Source: Neisseria dentiae (GTDB taxonomy: Bacteria > Pseudomonadota > Gammaproteobacteria > Burkholderiales > Neisseriaceae). Taken from it: 64,000 nt of DNA. Below are positions 17,272-25,804 of the stretch, one piece after another (position 1 is the first letter of the stretch; each line of letters begins with the position of its first letter). The stretch lies in contig NZ_CP059570.1 of NCBI RefSeq assembly GCF_014055005.1, positions 558,001 to 622,000 of the forward strand, given 5' to 3'. Position numbers and translations under genes: made by a program. The notes beneath the pieces were generated by a model that was not told where the DNA came from, did not search any database, and was given only the letters and a program-made list of their open reading frames with translations.

Positions 17272-18216
17272 ATGACCCCGAAAAAACTCGTTATCGCCAG
17301 CCGCGAAAGTGCGCTGGCCATGTGGCAGGCCGAGCATATCCAAGGCCGTCTGAAACAGCTTTATCCCGATTGCGAAGTGGAAATTCTCGGCATGACCACG
17401 CGCGGCGACCAGATTCTCGATAAAACCCTGTCGAAAATCGGCGGCAAAGGGCTGTTTATCAAAGAGTTGGAGCAGGCCCTGCAAGACGGCCGCGCCGATT
17501 TGGCCGTGCATTCGATTAAAGACGTGCCGATGGAGCTGCCGCCCGGTTTTGCGCTGGCGGCCATCGGCGAGCGCGCCAACCCGTTTGATGCGTTTGTTTC
17601 CAACCGCTTCGGGCGATTGGAAGACCTGCCCGCGGGTGCGGTGGTCGGCACATCGAGCCTGCGCCGCGAAGCGCAACTGCGCGCCCGTTTTCCGCATTTA
17701 ACCGTCAAACCCCTGCGCGGCAACGTGCAAACCCGTTTGGCCAAGCTGGATAACGGCGAATACGATGCCATTATCCTTGCCGCCGCCGGTTTGCAGCGCT
17801 TGGGTTTAAACGAACGCATCCGCCTGATTCTGCCGCCCTCCGAAAGCCTGCCCGCCGCAGGGCAGGGCGCATTGGGCATAGAAATCGCCGCACACCGCTA
17901 CGATTTGCTCGAAGTGCTCAACCCGCTCAACCACCCCGTTACCAATGCCTGCGTTACCGCCGAACGCGCGCTTGCCCGTGCGTTGGACGGCAGCTGCCAA
18001 GTGCCGCTGGCCGCCTATTGCACCGAAGAGAACGGCCTGCTGACCCTGCGCGCACTGGTCGGCCATCCCGACGGCTCGGTGGTGTTGCAGGCACAAGCCG
18101 AAGCCCCGCTGGCCTATGCCGCCGCGCTTGGCCGCGCCGTCGCCAAAAAACTGGCCGACGACGGCGCCGTGGCGCTGATTCGGGCGATTTTGAACGAACA
18201 GGATATGCCTGAATAA
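17272..18216 (+). CDS. hemC: Porphobilinogen deaminase (hydroxymethylbilane synthase)
   Basis: The 314-residue enzyme joins four porphobilinogens into hydroxymethylbilane in tetrapyrrole synthesis. The dipyrromethane cofactor cysteine lies in LDGSCQVPLAAY. ASRESALAMWQAEHI at the N-terminus and LRREAQLRARFPHL and LRGNVQTRL further on are typical substrate-binding arginine blocks. The next pathway genes, hemD, hemX, hemY and hemE, lie about 28 kb away at 45-50 kb, so hemC is unlinked here. A CTAG-bounded miniature element follows the stop by 2 bp. Confidence 0.96.
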   Translation: MTPKKLVIASRESALAMWQAEHIQGRLKQLYPDCEVEILGMTTRGDQILDKTLSKIGGKGLFIKELEQALQDGRADLAVHSIKDVPMELPPGFALAAIGERANPFDAFVSNRFGRLEDLPAGAVVGTSSLRREAQLRARFPHLTVKPLRGNVQTRLAKLDNGEYDAIILAAAGLQRLGLNERIRLILPPSESLPAAGQGALGIEIAAHRYDLLEVLNPLNHPVTNACVTAERALARALDGSCQVPLAAYCTEENGLLTLRALVGHPDGSVVLQAQAEAPLAYAAALGRAVAKKLADDGAVALIRAILNEQDMPE

Positions 18217-18217
18217 A

Positions 18218-18384
18218 CTAGGGAGTGTAGTCAGAAGGCGTTGCGGCGGTATTTTTGGTTAAAATCCGCATCTGCGGCGTTAAAAGTGCTCGCAAGATGT
18301 TCAATCTTGCTGCGCTTTTTGCCTGGCATCTGCGGATTTTTCCTCAAAAAACCGCTCCACAAGCCTTCTGAGTACACTCCCTAG
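18218..18384. repeat. CTAG-bounded miniature element, copy 1
   Basis: This 167-bp element begins CTAGGGAGTGTAGTCAGAAG and ends with its near-complement, flanked by CTAG on both sides. The interior has TTTTTGGTTAAAATCCGCA and the inverted arms CAAGATGTTCAATCTTG. It is non-coding and about 90% like the copy at 36840. Its right CTAG overlaps the start of a DUS (CTAGGCCGTCTGAA). Confidence 0.85.
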
Positions 18385-18410
18385 GCCGTCTGAAATATTT
18401 CAGACGGCCT
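18383..18410 (+). terminator. DUS-pair terminator after hemC and its repeat
   Basis: AGGCCGTCTGAAA (18383-18395) and TTTCAGACGGCCT (18398-18410) form a 13-bp stem with a 2-base gap. The left arm touches the miniature element. Confidence 0.6.
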
Positions 18411-18468
18411 TCAGTATTTTTGCAAAGGCTCCGGCCTGCCGCTTACACTCATAAAGGAATCATTCATC

Positions 18469-19116
18469 ATGACCGAAGCCGTATTATTCGATTTGGACGG
18501 TACGCTTGCCGACACCGCGCTCGATTTGGGCGGCGCGCTCAACACCCTGCTGCGCCGCCGCGGCCTGCCCGAAAAAAGCATGGCCGAAATCCGCCCCGTT
18601 GCCAGCCACGGCGCCGCCGGCCTGATTTTCATGGGCGCAGGCATCGGCAAAACCCATCCCGAATACGGCGCATGGCGGCAGGAATATTTGGCCGAATACG
18701 AACGCTGCTTCGATAAAGAAACCGTTTTGTTTAACGGAATCAATGAGCTGATAGAAGAATTAAGCGGGCGCAATATCCGCTGGGGCATCATTACCAACAA
18801 ACCGCACACCTTCACCCACCGCCTAGTGCCCAAACTCGGCTTCACCGTGCCGCCCGCCGTGGTGGTAAGCGGCGACACCTGCGCCGAAGCCAAACCCAGC
18901 ACCCTGCCCATGTTTTATGCCTGCGAACAAATCGGTGTGAAGCCCGGCAACTGCATTTATGTGGGCGATGCCGAACGCGATATGCAGGCGGGCAGAAACG
19001 CCGGTATGAAAACCGTGCTCGCCAACTGGGGCTATATCGCGGCCGACGACGACACCACCCAATGGCCGTGTGATGTGGTGATTGATAAGCCTTTGGATTT
19101 ACTGAAATATATTTAG
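18469..19116 (+). CDS. gph: Phosphoglycolate phosphatase (HAD superfamily)
   Basis: The 215-residue HAD hydrolase has motif I FDLDGTLADT at residues 7-16, motif II in IITNKPH, and motif III/IV around VGDAERDMQAGRNAG. It probably dephosphorylates 2-phosphoglycolate formed during DNA repair. Some HAD relatives with this signature act on other phosphates, so the substrate is inferred from family. It follows hemC after about 250 bp of repeat DNA. Confidence 0.85.
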   Translation: MTEAVLFDLDGTLADTALDLGGALNTLLRRRGLPEKSMAEIRPVASHGAAGLIFMGAGIGKTHPEYGAWRQEYLAEYERCFDKETVLFNGINELIEELSGRNIRWGIITNKPHTFTHRLVPKLGFTVPPAVVVSGDTCAEAKPSTLPMFYACEQIGVKPGNCIYVGDAERDMQAGRNAGMKTVLANWGYIAADDDTTQWPCDVVIDKPLDLLKYI

Positions 19117-19142
19117 CAAGCCGGATATTTTGCAAAAACTTC

Positions 19143-19185
19143 AGGCCGTCTGAAAAACAGTTTAATACAGTTTTTCAGACGGCCT
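19143..19185 (+). terminator. DUS-pair terminator after gph
   Basis: AGGCCGTCTGAAAAAC (19143-19158) and GTTTTTCAGACGGCCT (19170-19185) give a 16-bp stem. A third DUS follows at 19189-19201. Confidence 0.7.
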
Positions 19186-19259
19186 TTATTTCAGACGGCC
19201 TTTATCAATATGCACACCTGCTTAAGCCAAAATCTACCAAGCAGCGAATTGGCGGGTGT

Positions 19260-19895
19260 TCAGCGCAGTTCGCGGATATCGCGCCAGCCGTCGTTGGTTT
19301 TCACCATCGTTGCCACCAACGTGCGCGTGGCGTCGGGGTGTTGCCAGTTGCTGCCGCCTTCGCGCATAAACTGCTCGGCCCATTTGGCGGTTTCCAGCCG
19401 CGCCTCGTAAGACACTTTCGACACGGTTACGCCGTCGGCGGGCGTAGGCTCGGTGAACCAGTTGATTTTTTCCACTTTCAGCGAGCCGATGCAGAAGCGC
19501 GCGCCGTCGGGGCCGGGGCGGGCCTGTGCCTTGCCTTTGTCGGTTAACTCGTAAACCTGCACCTTGATTTCACGGCCGTTTTCGGGCGAGGGCACGGTTT
19601 CGGCGCGCGCCTGTTTGTAGAAGCCTTCCTTATCGAGCAGGCGCATTTGTTTGAGGGCGGATTCGTTGATTTTGCGGCCTTCCGAATCGCGCTCGGCGAT
19701 TTTCACCAGCGGATCGCCCACCACGGCCGCACCCGTTAACAGGCTGTTTTCCACGTCCAAAACCAAAGGCATACACACGCCTTGCGCGGCCGAATATTGG
19801 TTGATGGCTTTTTCAAACACGGCCTTATCGGGCTGCGATCCCGAGCAGGCGGCCAGCAGCAGGGCGGCGGAGGCGGCAAAAGCGGTTTTATACAT
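19260..19895 (-). CDS. Uncharacterised lipoprotein
   Basis: This 211-residue protein starts at MYKTAFAASAALLLAACSGS, preceded by GGAG; a longer frame adds residues ahead of the signal peptide. The lipobox is LAAC. The mature part is soluble and shows no domain I recognise, with Cys residues in GVCMPLV and FCIGSL that could pair. It converges with gph and is divergent from the ArsC-like gene. Function is unknown. Confidence 0.75.
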   Translation of the reverse strand: MYKTAFAASAALLLAACSGSQPDKAVFEKAINQYSAAQGVCMPLVLDVENSLLTGAAVVGDPLVKIAERDSEGRKINESALKQMRLLDKEGFYKQARAETVPSPENGREIKVQVYELTDKGKAQARPGPDGARFCIGSLKVEKINWFTEPTPADGVTVSKVSYEARLETAKWAEQFMREGGSNWQHPDATRTLVATMVKTNDGWRDIRELR

Positions 19896-20010
19896 AGTAT
19901 GGCTCCATATCGATAATGCGGTTAAAAAAGCATAGTCTTTTTTTTGCCGCATGACAAACCCCCGCAGCGGTTTTACAATCAGGCCGTCTGAACGTATCGA
20001 AGGAAAAACG

Positions 20011-20367
20011 ATGACTGTGGTTTACGGCATTCCCAACTGCGACACCGTGAAAAAAGCCCGCGCGTGGCTGGCCGAAAACGGTGTGGATTACCAATTTTCC
20101 GATTTCAAAAAAACGCCGCCCGACGAAGCGCTGATTGAAAGCTGGCTGCAACACATTCCGCTCGAAACCCTGCTGAACAAGCGCGGTACCACTTGGCGCA
20201 AACTCAGCGGCGCCGAGCAGGCCGAGGCAGATACGCAGGCGGGCGCGGTGAAGCTGATGGCCGCTCACCCCAGCCTGATCAAAAGGCCGGTTTTGTGCCG
20301 CAACGGCCGCTGCTATGCAGGGTTTCAGGCGGCCGAATACGGGCAGGTGTTCGGCAAGCCGGCCTGA
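20011..20367 (+). CDS. ArsC/Spx-family reductase (YffB type)
   Basis: The 118-residue protein has the thioredoxin-like ArsC fold. The N-terminal VYGIPNCDTVKKARAWL holds the single redox cysteine (C10), then the family's KTPPDEALIESWL and LIKRPVLCRNGR blocks. YffB-type proteins are glutathione-linked reductases of uncertain substrate and lack the full arsenate reductase set. The start has GAAGGAAA upstream and removes 20 unsupported residues of the longer frame. Confidence 0.85.
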   Translation: MTVVYGIPNCDTVKKARAWLAENGVDYQFSDFKKTPPDEALIESWLQHIPLETLLNKRGTTWRKLSGAEQAEADTQAGAVKLMAAHPSLIKRPVLCRNGRCYAGFQAAEYGQVFGKPA

Positions 20368-20424
20368 AAAGCGGCCCCGTCCGCCCAAAACATTTGTTTT
20401 CTATGCCGAAAGCGCGTGTTTTGA

Positions 20425-20430
20425 TATAAT
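20425..20430 (+). promoter_or_regulatory. -10 box before fabI
   Basis: TATAAT lies 48 bp before the fabI start. No good -35 hexamer is seen at 16-18 bp spacing, so assignment rests on the perfect -10 box. Confidence 0.45.
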
Positions 20431-20477
20431 GCGCCGTTTTAAGCAAACCGCAAAACCTCTACTTAAGGATAATCAAC

Positions 20478-21272
20478 ATGGGCTTTTTGCAAGGTAAGAA
20501 AATCCTCATCACCGGCATGATTTCCGAGCGTTCCATCGCTTACGGCATTGCCAAAGCCTGCCGCGAACAAGGCGCGGATTTGGCGTTTACTTATGTTGTC
20601 GACAAACTGGAAGAGCGCGTGCGCAAAATGGCCGCCGAGCTGGGTTCGGAGCTGGTGTTCCGCTGCGACGTGCAGAGCGACGAAGAAATCGCGCAAACTT
20701 TTGCCGACTTGGGCAAAACGTGGGACGGCCTCGACGGTTTGGTGCATTCCATCGGTTTCGCCCCGCGCGAAGCGCTCGACGGCGACTTTTTAGACAGCAT
20801 CAGCCGTGAAGCCTTTAAAATCGCCCACGAAGTTTCCGCCTACAGCCTGCCCGCGCTGGCCAAAGCCGCCCGCCCGATGATGCAGGGCCGCAACGGCTCG
20901 ATTGTTGCGCTCACCTATCTGGGCGCAGTGCGCGCGATTCCGCACTACAACGTGATGGGTATGGCCAAAGCCAGCCTCGAAGCCGGCATCCGCTTCACCG
21001 CCGCCTGCCTGGGCAAAGAAGGCATCCGCTGCAACGGCATTTCTGCCGGCCCGATCAAAACGCTGGCCGCTTCGGGCATTGCCGATTTCAGCAAACTGCT
21101 CAACCATGTGGCCTCGCACAACCCGCTCGGCCGCAACGTAACCATCGAAGAAGTGGGCAATACCGCCGCCTTCCTGTTGTCCGACCTCTCTTCCGGCATC
21201 ACCGGCGAAATCACTTATGTTGACGGCGGTTACAGCATCAACGCGCTTAACGACCCCGAAGAAAAGGCTTGA
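20478..21272 (+). CDS. fabI: Enoyl-[acyl-carrier-protein] reductase (NADH)
   Basis: This 264-residue short-chain dehydrogenase performs the last reduction in each cycle of fatty acid elongation and is the target of triclosan-type inhibitors. The catalytic Tyr-Lys pair is in YNVMGMAKASLEAG. The FabI start MGFLQGKKILITGMISERSI and the C-terminal GITGEITYVDGGYSINAL are conserved. TTAAGGA precedes the ATG. It is probably transcribed alone, from the -10 box upstream. Confidence 0.96.
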   Translation: MGFLQGKKILITGMISERSIAYGIAKACREQGADLAFTYVVDKLEERVRKMAAELGSELVFRCDVQSDEEIAQTFADLGKTWDGLDGLVHSIGFAPREALDGDFLDSISREAFKIAHEVSAYSLPALAKAARPMMQGRNGSIVALTYLGAVRAIPHYNVMGMAKASLEAGIRFTAACLGKEGIRCNGISAGPIKTLAASGIADFSKLLNHVASHNPLGRNVTIEEVGNTAAFLLSDLSSGITGEITYVDGGYSINALNDPEEKA

Positions 21273-21305
21273 TCCGGCAGTTGTTGCAAGCATCGGTAAA
21301 GGTTG

Positions 21306-21468
21306 GGACATTTGCAAAATTCTTTTCGATACCTGACAACACCTGCGTCATGCTCGGGCTTGACCCGGGCATCTTTTTGTTTTGGAAGAAAAAGCAGATA
21401 CTCGGCTCAAGCCCGGGTATGACGAGATATAAACAAATTCAGAATTAAAAAGTTTTTTGCAAAGGTCT
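21306..21468. repeat. Palindromic repeat with GAGACC-type ends, copy 1
   Basis: A pair of long imperfect palindromes, GTCATGCTCGGGCTTGACCC and GGCTCAAGCCCGGGTATGAC (core about 21348-21424), lies between a worn left end (GGGACATTTGCAAAAT) and a right end TTTTTTGCAAAGGTCT. With the DUS pair that follows it fills the gap between fabI and the methyltransferase gene. No coding. Confidence 0.65.
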
Positions 21469-21529
21469 GAGGCCGTCTGAAAACCGCAGCAGTGCAGATT
21501 CGCATTGCCGCCGTGTTTTCAGACGGCCT
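21469..21529. terminator. DUS inverted pair
   Basis: GAGGCCGTCTGAAAAC (21469-21484) and GTTTTCAGACGGCCTC (21514-21529) form a 16-bp stem with a 29-base loop. Confidence 0.5.
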
Positions 21530-21659
21530 CATACTTTTCAAATACCCCGGTTTTGATTGTTTGGCCCGGCAAAAGGCGCATAGCGCTTGAAACCCCGACA
21601 CCGCCGGCCAAATATAGTAAACTCCGTTTCTTTAATTGTTACTTTCCGCCCCGACCGCC

Positions 21660-22769
21660 ATGCCTGTTTTGATTCCCACCAACCGCGAAACCGCCGCAGA
21701 ATGGCGCAACGAGAGCACGCAAAAGCCGCCGCAGCGGGCGGTTTATCTGCACGAATGCGGCGCCGATGCGGTTTTGAAGCAGGCGTATGCGCACACCGCC
21801 ACGGTGTGGGCGGGCGATTTCCACAATGCCAAGCAGGTGCTGGCGGCAATGAAGAAGCGCGTGCGCAAGCCCGCAGCCAAGCAGGCGGATGTTCAGACGG
21901 CCTTTCACAACCACCGTATGCGGCAGGCGCAAACCAGCCGAGTGCTGAATATGCTGGCGGTGGAAATCGGCGCAGGTTTTGCCCTTGATCTGCCGCGCGC
22001 GCCGGATGTGCGCGGTGCGCTGGCCGATGTGTACGGCGAACCGAACAACGAGCCTTTCCTGCTGCCGCTCAATCAGTTGCTGGGCTTTATCGGCGCGCAC
22101 GAATGGCACAAAAAAGGCGTGTTCGTGCCGGAGCTGGATGCCGCCGTTCATGTGCCTTTCGGCGTGTTTTCTCCTTTGCGCGGCGAATACCTCGGCCTGA
22201 TTGCCCGCGCACCATTGCCCGAACCTTGCGAAAGCGCGTTCGATATCGGCACGGGTTCGGGCGTGATTGCCGCCCTGCTGGCCGCGCGCGGCATTCCCAG
22301 CATCACCGCCACCGACACCAACCCGCGAGCCGCCGCCTGCGCCCGTGCCAATATCGGGCGTTTGGGGTTTGGCGGGCGCGTGCAGGTTGAAGAAACCGAT
22401 TTGTTCCCGCAGGGCCGCGCCGATTTGATTGTCTGCAATCCGCCGTGGCTGCCCGCCAAACCCACTTCCGCCGTTGAAACCGCGCTTTACGATCCCGGCC
22501 ACGCCATGCTGAAAGGCTTTTTAAACGGCGTGCGCGAACGGTTGAACCCCAACGGCGAGGCATGGCTGGTGATGTCGGATTTGGCCGAACACCTGCACCT
22601 GCGCGAGCCGGATTTTCTGCGGCAATGTTTTCAAGCGGCCTCGCTGACCGTGGCGGGCGTTCTGCAAACGGCACCCGCGCACCGCAAGGCCGCCGATGCC
22701 GACGACCCGCTGGCATTCGCGCGCAGCAGGGAAACCACCTGCCTTTACCGTTTGAAAGCAGTTTTATAG
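21660..22769 (+). CDS. Class I SAM-dependent methyltransferase (PrmC/HemK-like)
   Basis: This 369-residue protein has a SAM-binding GxGxG in FDIGTGSGVIAALLAARG and the catalytic NPPW motif of methyltransferases that modify an amide or exocyclic amine. The first 190 residues are not like PrmC and are unrecognised. Its substrate is unknown; rRNA, tRNA or protein glutamine are possible. ATG (MPVLIPTNRE) was preferred to an upstream TTG. The TAG stop is formed by the terminal TATAG of a Correia element, so the original C-terminus may have been altered. Confidence 0.8.
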   Translation: MPVLIPTNRETAAEWRNESTQKPPQRAVYLHECGADAVLKQAYAHTATVWAGDFHNAKQVLAAMKKRVRKPAAKQADVQTAFHNHRMRQAQTSRVLNMLAVEIGAGFALDLPRAPDVRGALADVYGEPNNEPFLLPLNQLLGFIGAHEWHKKGVFVPELDAAVHVPFGVFSPLRGEYLGLIARAPLPEPCESAFDIGTGSGVIAALLAARGIPSITATDTNPRAAACARANIGRLGFGGRVQVEETDLFPQGRADLIVCNPPWLPAKPTSAVETALYDPGHAMLKGFLNGVRERLNPNGEAWLVMSDLAEHLHLREPDFLRQCFQAASLTVAGVLQTAPAHRKAADADDPLAFARSRETTCLYRLKAVL

Positions 22770-22919
22770 TGGCTTAGATTTAACATGTACAGCGTTGCCT
22801 CGCCTTAGCTCAAAGAGAACGATTTTGTAAGCCGCTGAAGCGGCAACAGAATCGGTTCCGTACTACCTGTACTGTCTGCGGCTTCGTCGCCTTGTCCGTG
22901 TTAAATTTCAGCCACTATT
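22765..22919. repeat. Correia element (CREE), long form
   Basis: This 155-bp element has ends TATAGTGGCTTAGATTTAA and its near-complement. Its core contains GCCTTAGCTCAAAGAGAACG and ATCGGTTCCGTACTA, as in the meningococcal repeat. The long form of CREE is known to carry an IHF site and sometimes promoters at its ends. Here the left end supplies the stop codon of the methyltransferase gene. Confidence 0.9.
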
Positions 22920-22932
22920 GAATTTCCATCAA

Positions 22933-22952
22933 AAACCGTTGCGCAACGGTTT
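22933..22952. repeat. Perfect 20-bp palindrome upstream of argF
   Basis: AAACCGTTGCGCAACGGTTT is a perfect palindrome 87 bp before argF. A related half (AAACCGTTGC) recurs at 22988. It might be a regulator site or a small repeat; it does not look like the E. coli ARG box. Confidence 0.35.
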
Positions 22953-23038
22953 GTAGGAACGGCAGAAATCCATTACTATCCCAAGCAAACCGTTGCCGTT
23001 CAGAAGGCCGTCTGAAACCCACCAAGAAAGCAACCGCC

Positions 23039-24031
23039 ATGAACCTCAAAAACCGCCATTTTCTGAAACTGTTGGATTACACCCCCGAAGAAATCGAATA
23101 CCTGCTCGACCTTGCCGCCGAATTGAAGGCCGCCAAAAAAAGCGGCCGCGAAGAGCGCAGGCTGAGGGGCAGGAATATCGCGCTGATTTTTGAGAAAACC
23201 TCCACCCGCACCCGCTGCGCGTTTGAAGTGGCCGCCTACGACCAAGGCGCGAACGTAACCTATCTCGAACCGGGCGGCAGCCAAATCGGCCACAAAGAAA
23301 GCATCAAAGATACCGCCCGCGTGTTGGGGCGCATGTATGACGCCATCGAATACCGCGGCTTCGGCCAGGAAATTGTGGAAGAGCTGGCCAAATATGCCGG
23401 CGTGCCCGTGTATAACGGCCTCACCAACGAATTCCACCCCACCCAGATTCTCGCCGATATGCTCACCATGCGCGAACATTCCCGCAAACCCCTGCGCCAA
23501 ATCGCCTATGCCTATGTGGGCGACGCGCGCTACAACATGGGCAATTCGCTGCTTTTGGGCGGCGCCATTCTCGGCATGGACGTGCGCATCGGCGCGCCCC
23601 GCCATCTGTGGCCGTCTGAAGAACTCATCGCCAAAGCCCGCGAAACCGCCGAAAAAAGCGGTGCGCGCCTGCTGTTAACCGAAGACCCGCAGGAAGCGGT
23701 TAACGGCGTCGACTATATCCACACCGATGTGTGGGTGTCGATGGGCGAGCCGGAAAGCGTGTGGAAAGAGCGTATCGAGCTGTTGGCGCCTTACCAGGTG
23801 AACGCCGCGTTGATGGCGGCGGCGGGGAACCCCGATGTGAAATTCATGCACTGCCTGCCCGCATTCCACAACAGCGAAACCAAAATCGGCGGTTGGATCA
23901 ACCAAACCTTCGGCATGGACGGCGTGGAAGTAACCGAAGAAGTGTTTGAAGGCCCGGCATCGGTGGTGTTCGACCAAGCCGAAAACCGTATGCACACCAT
24001 CAAGGCCGTGTTGGTGGCTACGCTGGCGTAG
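23039..24031 (+). CDS. argF: Ornithine carbamoyltransferase
   Basis: The 330-residue enzyme makes citrulline from ornithine and carbamoyl phosphate in arginine synthesis. The carbamoyl-phosphate motif STRTR (in FEKTSTRTRCAFEVA), HPTQ (in NEFHPTQILADML) and the ornithine-site HCLPAF are all intact. The usual length is retained. It stands alone, between a Correia element upstream and a palindromic repeat downstream. Confidence 0.97.
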   Translation: MNLKNRHFLKLLDYTPEEIEYLLDLAAELKAAKKSGREERRLRGRNIALIFEKTSTRTRCAFEVAAYDQGANVTYLEPGGSQIGHKESIKDTARVLGRMYDAIEYRGFGQEIVEELAKYAGVPVYNGLTNEFHPTQILADMLTMREHSRKPLRQIAYAYVGDARYNMGNSLLLGGAILGMDVRIGAPRHLWPSEELIAKARETAEKSGARLLLTEDPQEAVNGVDYIHTDVWVSMGEPESVWKERIELLAPYQVNAALMAAAGNPDVKFMHCLPAFHNSETKIGGWINQTFGMDGVEVTEEVFEGPASVVFDQAENRMHTIKAVLVATLA

Positions 24032-24079
24032 TAGGGGGTGTAATTCGTTATAGCCGATCGCCTTGATAAAAGTACATAT

Positions 24080-24157
24080 GTCATACCCGGGCTTGACCCG
24101 GGTATCTGTTATTTCTTTTGAAACAAAAAGATGCTCGGGTCAAGCCCGAGTATGACG
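24080..24157. repeat. Palindromic repeat core, copy 2
   Basis: GTCATACCCGGGCTTGACCC at left and a matching inverted arm (24129-24157) face each other. The GAGACC ends are not clear in this copy. Confidence 0.6.
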
Positions 24158-24197
24158 CAGGGGTTTTAAGGTGCCGAAACGAATTTCACAAAGATAT

Positions 24198-24231
24198 CAG
24201 GCCGTCTGAAAAGATTTTTTCAGACGGCCTG
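24198..24231. terminator. DUS-pair terminator between argF and ackA
   Basis: CAGGCCGTCTGAAAA (24198-24212) pairs with TTTTCAGACGGCCTG (24217-24231) with a 4-base loop, between converging genes. Confidence 0.75.
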
Positions 24232-24279
24232 TGTTTTTACAAAACTTGTTTTTACGGCTCAAACGGTAAACCGCCCGTT

Positions 24280-25533
24280 TTACAAACCTGCCAGCCGGCC
24301 GGTGTCCATTGCAATCATGCGCTCTTCGTTGGTGGGCACAACCAGCACGGCGGGGGTTTTGCCGGCTTCGCTGATGATGCCTGCGGCACCGAAGCGGGTG
24401 GCATCGTTGGCTTTTTCATCGATGGTCAAGCCCAAAAAGCCCAAGTAGCCCACGGTTTTGCTGCGCACCACGTTGGAGTTTTCGCCGATGCCGCCGGTGA
24501 ACACGAGGGCATCGATGCCGTCGGTGGCCACGGCCATGGAGGCGATGTATTTTGCCAAACGGTAGGTCATCACTTCCAGCGCGAGTTTGGCGCCGGCGTG
24601 GCCTTCGTCGGCGGCTTCCTGAATGGTGCGGCAGTCGTTGGAAAGCTCCGAAATGCCGAGCAGGCCGGATTTTTTGTTTAAGAGGTCGGTTACGGCTTTC
24701 ACGTCCATGCCGGCGTTTTCAGCGAGAAACGAGCAGGTGCTGGGGTCGATGTCGCCGCTGCGCGTGCCCATCACCAAGCCTTCCAGCGGGGTAACGCCCA
24801 TACTGGTGTCTTTCGATTCGCCGTTTTTCACGGCGCAAACCGAGGCACCGTTGCCCAAGTGGGCAATTACCAGGGCGCAGTCTTCCACGTTTTTGCCGAG
24901 AATCTGTGCGGCGGCGGGAGCGACGTAGCGGAAGCTGGTGCCGTGGAAACCGTAGCGGCGGAAGCCGTATTTGCGGTAAAGCTCGCGCGGCACGGCATAG
25001 GTGTAGGCGTGCTCGGGCATGGTTTGGTGGAAGGCGGTGTCGAACACGCCCACGTTGGTGAGTTCGGGGAAGATGCTTTGTGCGGCGCGGATGCCGGTGA
25101 GGTTGGCGGGGTTGTGCAGCGGGGCGAGCGGGATACATTCTTCGAGGGTGGCGATAACGTCGTCGGTAATCACCACCGAGCCGCTGTATTTTTCGCCGCC
25201 GTGCACCACGCGGTGGCCGATGGCTTTCACTAGGTTTTGCAGGTTGTGGGTTGTGAGTTCGTCCAGCAGGGCCTGCACCGCGCCGGTGTGGTCGTGGTTG
25301 CCCGAAAGGCTTACTTCGTGTTTGTCGCCGTCGGCGCGGCCGTTAAACCATGAAGCGCGGTCGGCGGGTTTGACGTTGGGGTGCTCGAAATATTTGAAGG
25401 TGATGTAGGCATCGGGCGTGGTCAGTTTTTCGGCCAGGCAGCTTAAAATCACTTCGCCGCTGTGGTTGTCGATTAACGCGCCTTTCAATGAAGAGCTGCC
25501 GCAGTTTAAGACCAGAATCAGCTTGTCGGACAT
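24280..25533 (-). CDS. ackA: Acetate kinase
   Basis: This 417-residue enzyme interconverts acetate plus ATP with acetyl phosphate. The ASKHA-fold phosphate motifs are visible: LNCGSSSLKG at the N-terminus, GHRVVHGGEKYSG, HLGNGAS and FTGGIGENS. The catalytic arginine region (MGTRSGDIDPSTCSF) is intact. It is somewhat longer than the 395-405 residues of many AckA proteins because of an insertion near residues 45-85. The AAAGGAGAAACC leader is strong. pta is not nearby. Confidence 0.96.
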   Translation of the reverse strand: MSDKLILVLNCGSSSLKGALIDNHSGEVILSCLAEKLTTPDAYITFKYFEHPNVKPADRASWFNGRADGDKHEVSLSGNHDHTGAVQALLDELTTHNLQNLVKAIGHRVVHGGEKYSGSVVITDDVIATLEECIPLAPLHNPANLTGIRAAQSIFPELTNVGVFDTAFHQTMPEHAYTYAVPRELYRKYGFRRYGFHGTSFRYVAPAAAQILGKNVEDCALVIAHLGNGASVCAVKNGESKDTSMGVTPLEGLVMGTRSGDIDPSTCSFLAENAGMDVKAVTDLLNKKSGLLGISELSNDCRTIQEAADEGHAGAKLALEVMTYRLAKYIASMAVATDGIDALVFTGGIGENSNVVRSKTVGYLGFLGLTIDEKANDATRFGAAGIISEAGKTPAVLVVPTNEERMIAMDTGRLAGL

Positions 25534-25576
25534 GGTTTCTCCTTTGGTATGTTATTGTGGTGTGCCGGCTGCGCGC

Positions 25577-25682
25577 TATAGTGAATCCACTTACTCCATT
25601 ACGGCGTTGCTGCGCCTTGTCGTACTATTTGTACTGTCTTCGGCTTGCTGCCTTGTACTGAAAATTAATTGAATTCACCATA
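25577..25682. repeat. Correia element, short (106-bp) form
   Basis: Ends TATAGTGAAT and ATTCACCATA (complement TATGGTGAAT) bound exactly 106 bp, the known length of the internally deleted CREE. The core TACGGCGTTGCTGCGCCTTG is present. It lies between ackA and the HxlR regulator gene, which are both on the minus strand. Confidence 0.85.
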
Positions 25683-25804
25683 TGGCCGCACCAGGCGGCG
25701 CATCCGCAGTAAAAAAGCCTGCCGAATTTATTGTAAGATGCTGTTTTCTGTAAAATTATTTATTTTAATGGCTTTCATCAGAAAAGCTGATGACCAAGCC
25801 GTTT

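Noticed and set aside
17900..18000. tRNA or tmRNA genes
   Set aside because: I looked for T-loop (GGTTCGAAT-type) and CCA-end patterns across intergenic regions and found none in the window.
21345..21424. CRISPR-like array suspected from repeated GGGCTTGACCCGAG units
   Set aside because: Units are facing palindromes, not direct repeats with unique spacers, and occur one pair per intergenic gap.
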